From Balaenoptera acutorostrata (taxonomy: Eukaryota > Chordata > Mammalia > Artiodactyla > Balaenopteridae): a DNA stretch of 64,000 nt. The DNA lies in NCBI RefSeq assembly GCF_949987535.1, contig NC_080079.1, forward strand, positions 55,539,000 through 55,602,999. Direction: 5' to 3'. The position numbers and the translations under genes are program-made. Of the stretch, positions 57,500-64,000 are shown piece by piece. Numbering within the stretch: the stretch's first letter is position 1; each line of letters opens with the position of its first letter. A model generated the notes under the pieces. That model was not told where the DNA came from. It saw only the letters and a list, made by a program, of their open reading frames with translations, and searched no databases.

Positions 57500-59290
57500 C
57501 ATTTTATAGTTCTTTGAATAGTATGCAATTGTTATTCAGTGAGGAAAACTGAAAGTCAGTTATAAGCCAGCATATAGTGACAGCTAAGCATAAGAGATGT
57601 ATGATTTCCTCAACTACTACCAAAGGCAGTGATAAAACAACGAATTTTTAAAGAGAAATTCAGATGAAGATAATCACGGTAGAAATTGTAATGGCTTCCC
57701 ATGCTGTATATCATTATCTGTCTTTCAGCTCAAATGACTGTTTGAACATACTGCTACCATAAGTATGTTCGGATTCCAAAATTGCAAGTAAATTTTCAAG
57801 TGCCAGGACAAAATCTACTGCAATAATAAAAAATGTAACAGCTCCTTTTACTATTACAGAGATTGTCAATGATCTAAATGTCTCACCTTTTTTATGGTAG
57901 AGCCATGATTGCAAGTAATCACAACGCAAAAAATATTTTTTCCATTGCCTGTGCAATATTTTTCTCATAGGAAGAGCTGACTTATAAGGCTACTGCAAGT
58001 AAAATTCCTTCCAGATGAGACTTCAGAAACAAAAGCAGATATTTGTAGAAAAATCTTATTTAATTAGGAGTTGTTTTTTTTATTGTACTCTTTTTGATGG
58101 AAGTAATAAAAATACAAATTTTGGGGTAAAGATGCAAACAATTTTATTCAAAGTTGAAGATAGGCCTGACTGATTCTGTGGAAGGTGTTTGCTGTCCTGT
58201 CCATATTCTGCATAATGTTACTCAAACCACATCTGTGTCCTTTCTGTTGACATTCAAGCAGCAACCATAAAATTGTTCTTACTTCAGCACTGTGCGAGCT
58301 GAACAGTTAAAGGGTTTTTGTGTTTTGCTTGTATTCAGTATTCTTCAGTTCTCCCAAATTCAAAAAACCTGTTGGCTCTCATTAACAAGTGCAGTTGAGA
58401 GAATCCTCAGTTTATTTTGAAGCACTGAAACCATACTAAACCATACTTTAATTGTGATGGCCCAAAACATTCTTATTGACTTTCTAAATAATTCATTGAG
58501 TGAAGCCTGCTTATTTCTTATTCATAGTTCTCAAGATCTCTTTAGCAAAAGGATTATGCAAATTGAAAGAAGACAGTGTTATTGAAGTACTCCATTGCTT
58601 AAAGGAATATGCTGAATGGGTTAAAGAAAGAATTGATGAAAAATTTATTTAAGTGTCAAGGTTTTTCTTACTAGGCATAACATTACGTATGAAAAGGAAA
58701 AGAAATTCTTATTTGAAGAGGATAATTATTACTGCATTTGCCCTGACTATCTTTTCAAATGGATTTTATCTCTTGAAGAATTCAATTATTTGACATGGAT
58801 GTTACGAAATACTGTTCCAACATGGGAACAAGTAGATTCACGATGCATGGTATTGAAGAAGACGAAGAGAAAAATGCTCTTTTTTTCAGTGAAAAATATT
58901 TTTAAAAGCCATTAACCCAGAGATACAACATGATCCTGAAAAAATGTAAAACCAAGTTATGCCATGAAAGATGGCATTATAGACTTCAACACATCTAACA
59001 TGAAGAGCTTTCTCAGAGTAGTTACCTTTATGACTATGAGTGTTCAGTGGCTGGCTCATAAGGCTAATGTTGAGTATATTTTCTCATTAATGAATATTGA
59101 ATGGACAAAAGAATGAAATAAATTGTATGTGACAACTAAAGAAGCTGTGTTACAATATAAATGGAACATAGACTATAATTGCAAGGAATTTTATAAGCAA
59201 ATTCTGCAAAACAAAGAACTATTAAAGTCAGATCATCAAGGAAATATAATTAAAGAAAGTGTTATACAACTTAGAAATTTATCATTTATT
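57500..59290 (+). pseudogene. Decayed hAT-superfamily transposase
   Basis: A nearly full-length dead transposase, about 600 codons, the usual hAT size. From 57580 one frame, broken by three stops, starts with a BED-finger end (HIVTAKHKRC) and continues with SKIASKFSSARTKSTA. A shifted frame from 58289 has TVRAEQLKGFC and KTCWLSLTSAVERILSLF, the conserved middle of hAT proteins. Further shifts give LSEACLFLIHSSQDLF, SVIEVLHCLKEYAEWVKE and, from 59063, ANVEYIFSLMNIEWTKE followed by a stop and NKLYVTTKEAVL, which is the C-terminal hAT dimerisation domain. In hAT transposases these parts bind DNA, cut and dimerise. Indels and stops make it non-functional. TIRs were not located. Likeness was judged by eye; the superfamily is firm, the family is not. 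Confidence 0.85.
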
Positions 59291-59634
59291 TGAGATGAAC
59301 AATTAATAATTTTTAATTTGATGAATTAGATTAATATGCCAATGTAATATTTTTACTTTATTTCAAAGTGCATATGCATAGGCCATTAGAAATGATTCAA
59401 ATTTAAGTAACAGTCTATATTTTTATTTGCTAAATCTGTTTACCCTAATCAGAGAGCTGGGCTTGCCTCGTTTGCCCAGGGTTGAGAGAGCTGCCTCTGT
59501 AATGTTTTCAAGAATATGCACAAATTGACTTGGGACACAGGCGTCTAAGAAAAGCCCCCTGCTTCAGAAGCCAAAGCTCCAGCTGTTGATCCAGCCAGGT
59601 TGGCGTAAGAGGACAGAAAATATCATCTGCAGGA
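59291..59634. other. AT-rich sequence after the transposase relic
   Basis: May include the 3' non-coding end of the hAT element, but I found no terminal inverted repeat. Confidence 0.3.
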
Positions 59635-59725
59635 ATTTCCATTAAGTTTCCCATGTTACAGATGAGGAAATGGAGGCTTAAGCAAGTAAGATCACTTCTC
59701 AGTAAAAAGCAGAGCCTGTGCTCTG
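59635..59725 (-). mobile_element. MIR SINE fragment
   Basis: TTCCCATGTTACAGATGAGG, AAATGGAGGCTTAAGCAAG and AAGCAGAGCCTGTGCTCT follow the reversed MIR core. Confidence 0.6.
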
Positions 59726-59727
59726 GT

Positions 59728-60787
59728 GGAAAAAAAATGCATATGCACCTAACAGTAGAGCACCAAAATACATGAAGCAAAAACTGACAGAACTGAAAAG
59801 AGAAATAGACGATTCAACAATAGTAGTTAGAAACTTGAACATCCACTTTCAATAATGAATAGAACAAGTGGACAAAAGATTAACAAGAAAATAGGACCTG
59901 AGCAAACTGTAAACCAACTAGACCTAATAAATACCTACAGAACACTCCATCCAATGACAGCAGAGTTTACATTCTTCTTAAGTACATTTGGAATGTTCTC
60001 CCAGACACCTGTTATACTAGACCACAAATCAACCATTCGTAAATTTAAAAAGATCAAAAACATATAAAGTATACTCTTTGACAACAATGCAATAAGATTG
60101 GAAAACAGTAACAAAAAGAAATTTGATAATGTCACACATATTAACATTAAAAAGAAAACACTCCCGAACAACCAATTGGTCAAAAAAGATTCACAAGGAA
60201 AATTAGAAATTACTTGGACCTGAATGAAAATGAGGACACAACATACCTAAACTTATTGGATGCAACTAACCCAGAAATTAGAGGAAATTTTATAACTGTA
60301 AATTCCTATATTTAAAAAAAGATGATCTCAAATCAATAACCTAACCTTCCAAATTAAAACACTGGAAAGAGAAGGAAAAACTTCTTTTTGGAGAGACCAA
60401 TTACAAGGAAAGAGATTGAATTAGCAACAAAACACAACCGACATAGAAAAACCCAGGCCCAGATGACTTCACTGGTCAATTCTGCCAAACATATAAAGAA
60501 TTAATACAAATTTTTGCAAACTCTTCCAAAAAAGAGTTTCATGAAGCCAGTATTACCCTGTAAATAAAATTCAGCACAACACAAAAAAAAAGAATTATAC
60601 ACCATGGCCAAATGAGATTTATTCCAGGAATGCAAATGCAAGATTAGTTTAACTTTCAGAGATCAATTAATGTACTATACCATATCTATAAAATTTAGGA
60701 CAAAAACCACATAATCATCTCATAAATACAGAAAAATATTTGACAATTTCCAACACACTCCCGTGTTTTATAAAAAACAAAAAAAAA
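59728..60787 (+). mobile_element. Old L1 ORF2 fragment, left of the SINE
   Basis: ACCTAACAGTAGAGCACCAAAATACATGAAGC, ACAGAACTGAAAAGAGAAATAGAC, CTAGACCACAAATCAACCATTCG, ACCTAAACTTATTGGATGCAAC, CCCAGGCCCAGATGACTTCACTGG and AGATTTATTCCAGGAATGCAAATG follow ORF2 from the endonuclease end into the reverse transcriptase. The 70-codon frame at 59855 keeps GPEQTVNQLDLINTYRTLHP and TVILDHKS-like parts of that region. It is broken by many stops and shifts. Confidence 0.88.
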
Positions 60788-61128
60788 GGGCTTCCCTGGT
60801 GGCGCAGTGGTTGAGAATCTGCCTGCTAATGCAGGGGACACGGGTTCGTGCCCTGGTCTGGGAAGATCCCACATGCCACGGAGCAGCTGGGCCCGTGAGC
60901 CACAATTGCTGAGCCTGCGCGTCTGGAGCCTGTGCCCCGCGACGGGAGGGGCCGCGATAGAGAAAGGCCCGCGCACCGCGATGAAGAGCGGTCCCCGCAC
61001 CGCGATGAAGAGTGGCCCCCGCTTGCCGCAACTGGAGAAAGCCCTCGCACGAACCGAAGACCCAACACAGCCAAAAATAAATAAATAAATAAATAAATAA
61101 ATAAGAAAATCCTTTAAAAAAAAAAAAA
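60788..61128 (+). mobile_element. Young CHR SINE inside an old L1
   Basis: A plus-strand CHR SINE: head GGCTTCCCTGGTGGCGCAG, B box GGGTTCGTGCCC (one change), tail of seven AAAT units, GAAAATCCTTT and then poly(A). Body and diagnostic CTCGCACGAACCGAAGACCC match the copy at 52.7 kb. A 24-bp unit is duplicated inside. The TSD is uncertain because the target is A-rich (AAAAAACAA at 60772-60780 and 61129-61137). L1 resumes at about 61133. Frames of 82-101 codons come from it. Confidence 0.95.
60973..61020. repeat. 24-bp tandem duplication inside the CHR SINE
   Basis: Units starting GCACCGCGATGAAGAGCGGT (60973-60996) and GCACCGCGATGAAGAGTGGC (60997-61020) follow each other. All other CHR copies here have one unit. 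Confidence 0.95.
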
Positions 61129-61132
61129 AAAA

Positions 61133-61222
61133 AACAATCAGTAAACTAGGAATAGAGAAAAACTCTCACCCTGATAAAGGGAACCTATGAAAATCCCCCA
61201 GTTATCATCATACTTGGTGGTC
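61133..61222 (+). mobile_element. Old L1 ORF2 fragment, right of the SINE
   Basis: AAACTAGGAATAGAGAAAAAC, CACCCTGATAAAGGGAACC and CCCAGTTATCATCATACTTGG continue L1 ORF2 just after the point reached at 60770. Confidence 0.85.
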
Positions 61223-61495
61223 AGGGCAGTCAGCGACCCCAGCAGGTGCAGGCCCTGGCCCCACAGAACAATCCACCTGGTGGCTCAGTCCTCGCAGTCC
61301 TCCAGGCAAGATGCCCCCACCTTTGCTCTGATCCTGGCTGGCTTGTGTGCCCAGCCAAAGTCTGAGCCTCCCCAATGCCAGTCTGAATGCTCAGATCAGG
61401 ATGTCTCAGCACTGGTCTCTGATCCTATCGAGTTATCTCCTGGCTCCTGTGTGGGCTCCTGCCCTTCCTTCCCTGAGAAGCTTTCTGTTCCTTTC
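61223..61495. other. GC-richer sequence without recognised features
   Basis: A plus frame (61187-61585, 132 codons) runs from the L1 scrap through this block into MIR. Its composite origin argues against a gene. Confidence 0.35.
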
Positions 61496-61612
61496 CCATA
61501 TCATGTAGTGGTTCTGCCACATCCTATCCTGGGGCAAGGAATTAACGTCTCTGAACCTCACTTTTCCATAGGACAAATGGGGTGATTGCAATATTTGCTG
61601 CTAGGTGGAGGG
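61496..61612 (+). mobile_element. MIR SINE fragment
   Basis: GTAGTGGTTCTGCCACATCC, TGGGGCAAGGAATTAACG, TCTCTGAACCTCACTTTTCC and ACAAATGGGGTGAT follow the MIR core on the plus strand. Confidence 0.7.
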
Positions 61613-62780
61613 CTTTTTTTTTTTACTTAGAAATTTCCTTTATTATGCACAATTGAGTTGTTTATCTTCCAAGAGCGTATGTGAGAGAAAATAAGAATTT
61701 CTATTCCATTGCTCAAGAGGACCTAATGATGAGTGCAGGCAGAGGATAAGGATCAGAGATGACTGTAAGTGACTTTGAACGGTGTAACTAGAGGCAAGAA
61801 ACCAAAAGATGACAGGCAGATGGATGCAGGGAATGCATATATTATTGCACATTCTTCAAAGTTGTGCAGGCTGAGTTCTCTGTCACCTGGGAATGATGAT
61901 GCTTTCTGAGCGGCTGCAGCATGTACATCGAAAGATATACCCCCCCATCATTCAGTACTAATTTGATACCAACTTCCTAGGTCATTTAGGAAGACAAAGA
62001 AAAATCAAATGCAGAAGAGAAATGGAACAAAAGTAATTATAGAGGTTTGAAGAAAAAACTACAACTCAAGTATTCAATAGTCAACTATATTGCATTGCTA
62101 TACTTTGGTTACTTTTAAGACGACAAGAATACATTTTTATATATAAAAGGCGACATAAATATTCTACTAGTATTCTTCCCTTTAAAAAGTTATGCTAACT
62201 GAGAGATAAATCAAAAGTACAAGTAGGTGAGACGTCTTGGCATAAAAGAACTAGAGTGCACATGGGAAGCAGGGAAACATAAATTTAAGTGTAAAAGTAG
62301 CTATAACTATGGGTAGAAAGTGAACATCTTTGCCAAAATAATTTGTGAATTGAAAGAACAAAAATGGAGCATTACAAAAAGCAAATAAATTTAACAATAA
62401 TAAACTGGGTCTAAAGTCACCTAATCACTAAGAGGAAGTTAAGACGAATTCTGAGAAAAAGAAGTAGAATGAAAAACAGGAAAACCCATGAAAGTAAATA
62501 AATGGACCAAAATACAGAGAAATGGACCAAAATACAAAGAAGGCATATATAGAGAGAGCATAGAAACAAAACTAAACTAAACTAAACAAAAATAACATCT
62601 AGGAAAAAAATTCGGTCATAAGCCCAGCATTTGATGTTCTTCATCAACCAATTTTAAATGTTCCTACAATAGGAATGGGGAAATTTTTGGAGATCAGAGG
62701 GCCCTCTTATTACTTAAAACTTTAAGAGCAGACATGGAAAGGTATTCCCAAAGTATAATTTAAATAAAAATATAGGCTAT
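61613..62780. other. 1.2 kb without recognised genes or repeats
   Basis: Short direct repeats of AATGGACCAAAATACA at 62503-62538 and (AAACT)n at 62566-62588. Otherwise nothing. Confidence 0.35.
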
Positions 62781-62784
62781 CAAA

Positions 62785-63012
62785 CGGGGTGAATAACGAC
62801 GGGTATTCCACCAGCACGTCGATGTGCCGGGCACTGTTCTGTGTGCTTTGCATTTTCAACTCACTGAATCTTCACAGCACCCTCATGAAGTGAGCGTTGT
62901 TTTCCCCTCATGGGGCAGGCGAGAAAGCTGAGACATAAGGAAATTAAGTTACTTTCTTGAGGCCATACAATTAATAAATGCTAGAACTGGTGTTTAAACA
63001 CTAATAGTTTGA
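62785..63012 (-). mobile_element. MIR SINE, nearly full length
   Basis: GTGCCGGGCACTGTTCTGTG, TTCAACTCACTGAATCTTCAC, AGCACCCTCATGAAGTGAGC, GAAAGCTGAGACATAAGG, AGTTACTTTCTTGAGGCCATAC and GCTAGAACTGGTGTTTAAAC follow the reversed MIR consensus over most of its length. Confidence 0.82.
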
Positions 63013-63589
63013 TTCCACATCCAACCAGTGCCATTTTTTCTTGTTTAGAAAGACTGGAACAACATCAAATGCTGTGAAGTTAGAAGAGCAAGGCCTATAA
63101 AGAAATAAAAGAAATGGAAAGATTGTTTACCTTGGGAATTAAAAAACAAACAGTGAAAAAATCAGGAACAACCCTTCTCATGATCAAAAGGAAAGCACCA
63201 TCTATATACAAAGACCTTAAACAGAAACTGCCAAATCCTGCTGAATTAACTACTTTTAGTGCTAGTAGTGCCCTAAATCAGCTTCTAATGTAAGTGCTTT
63301 TCTCCCATAACCAGGATTCATGTGTCCAGGAGTCAAGGGGTGGAAACTGGAACGGCACCACTCACCATCACCCCTGGTAAGTCTCACTATATAGCCCAAT
63401 ATACAGTCACTTTTGGTAAATGTTCCGTAGGCTCATAGAAACAATATGCATTATCTCATTGGTGGGTGCAACTTTCTACATATGTTTATTAGTTTAATGC
63501 AGCTATGTATCCTCTTCTTGGTATTTTTCATGTTTTAATTTCCAAGCATTCTTGAATCTCTAGCAAGGTTTTTTGAGTTTTTGTTTGTT
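63013..63589. other. Sequence without recognised features
   Basis: No gene or named repeat recognised. Confidence 0.35.
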
Positions 63590-64000
63590 TTTTTACATTT
63601 TTAGAAAATGCCAGTCATTATTTCCTCAGTTAGTCCTTCTGCCCTGTTCTTTGTTTCCTTCATCTTTGGGACTCCAATTACACATATATTAGACTTTCTC
63701 ACCGTATCTCATATGTATCTGACACTCTTTTTAATTTTCTACCCGTTTTGCTCTCTGTGTTTCAGCCAGGATATCTCCCATTGACCAGTTTATTGATTCT
63801 TTTTTCTACTATGTGCAATCTTCTATTAAACTCATCTATTGAATTTTTAATGTTATTTTTATTTTTTGATAATTAAATTTTCATTTTTTAATGATATTCT
63901 CCACTTCACTATTTTCTTGAAACTAATGATCACAGCTATTTTAAAGTCTATTTGTGATAATTCCAATATCTGGATCATCTGTGGTTTTTTCTATTGTCTT
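63590..64000 (-). mobile_element. Old L1 3' UTR, running off the window
   Basis: CAGTCATTATTTCCTCAGTTAG, ACTCCAATTACACATATATTAG, TTTCTCACCGTATCTCATATG, AGTTTATTGATTCTTTTTTC and TTTAAAGTCTATTTGTGATAATTCCAATATCTGG are reversed old L1 3' UTR landmarks, as at 42.2 kb. The element continues beyond 64000. Confidence 0.72.

Noticed and set aside
57714..57968. 84-codon minus-strand frame
   Set aside because: It is the antisense of the hAT transposase relic, whose plus-strand reading has clear family likeness.
61187..61585. 132-codon frame on the plus strand in GC-richer DNA
   Set aside because: It begins in an L1 scrap and ends in a MIR. No domain, no signal for a start, no neighbours that support it.

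Overview
This window is gene-poor nuclear DNA from a mammal, very probably a cetacean. The strongest clue is six tRNA-derived SINEs of the CHR type, the family shared by cetaceans, hippos and ruminants. They carry the typical head (GGCTTCCCTGGTGGCGCAG), A and B box-like promoter blocks and an AAATA-rich tail. The second clue is a set of recently active L1 copies of cetartiodactyl type. I found no protein-coding gene, exon, tRNA, rRNA or CRISPR array that I can defend. The longest open frames (up to 180 codons) all run through SINE, L1 or L2 sequence or through low-complexity DNA. The region is intergenic or deep intronic.

Layout. 1-6 kb: an inverted young L1 fragment, L2, LTR and old L1 pieces. 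6-12 kb: mostly unrecognised sequence, then an old L1 5'/ORF1-type block with a hairpin. 12-17 kb: two young or middle-aged L1s, two MaLR-like LTRs and a hAT-type relic. 17.4 kb: a TA/TG microsatellite. 19.7-21.6 kb: a broken endogenous retrovirus (LTR edge, gag-like, protease-like), ending where an old L1 begins. 23.7-27.6 kb: old L1 and L2 remains. 27.7-34 kb: four CHR SINEs, one with an apparent 3' transduction, plus a very short L1 inside an older L1. 34-43.2 kb: L2, L1, MIR, LTR and MER5-like remains around a quiet 2.4-kb island. 45.3-47.3 kb: an L1 with a textbook 5' inversion. 47.5-53 kb: L1, Tigger-like, L2, L1 and a SINE. 55-59.3 kb: a hAT MITE-like relic, an LTR-like block with degenerate repeats, and a nearly complete but dead hAT transposase gene. 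59.6-64 kb: MIR, old L1 split by a SINE, MIR and old L1.

The most interesting items are the decayed hAT transposase at about 57.5-59.3 kb, the CHR SINE that carried 42 extra bases between its A-rich tail and terminal poly(A) at 27.7-28.1 kb, the twin-primed L1 at 45.3-47.3 kb, and the 16-bp perfect hairpin at 11.6 kb. Family assignments were made by eye from remembered consensus features; edges of old repeats are accurate to tens of bases, whereas edges with target-site duplications are accurate to a few bases.
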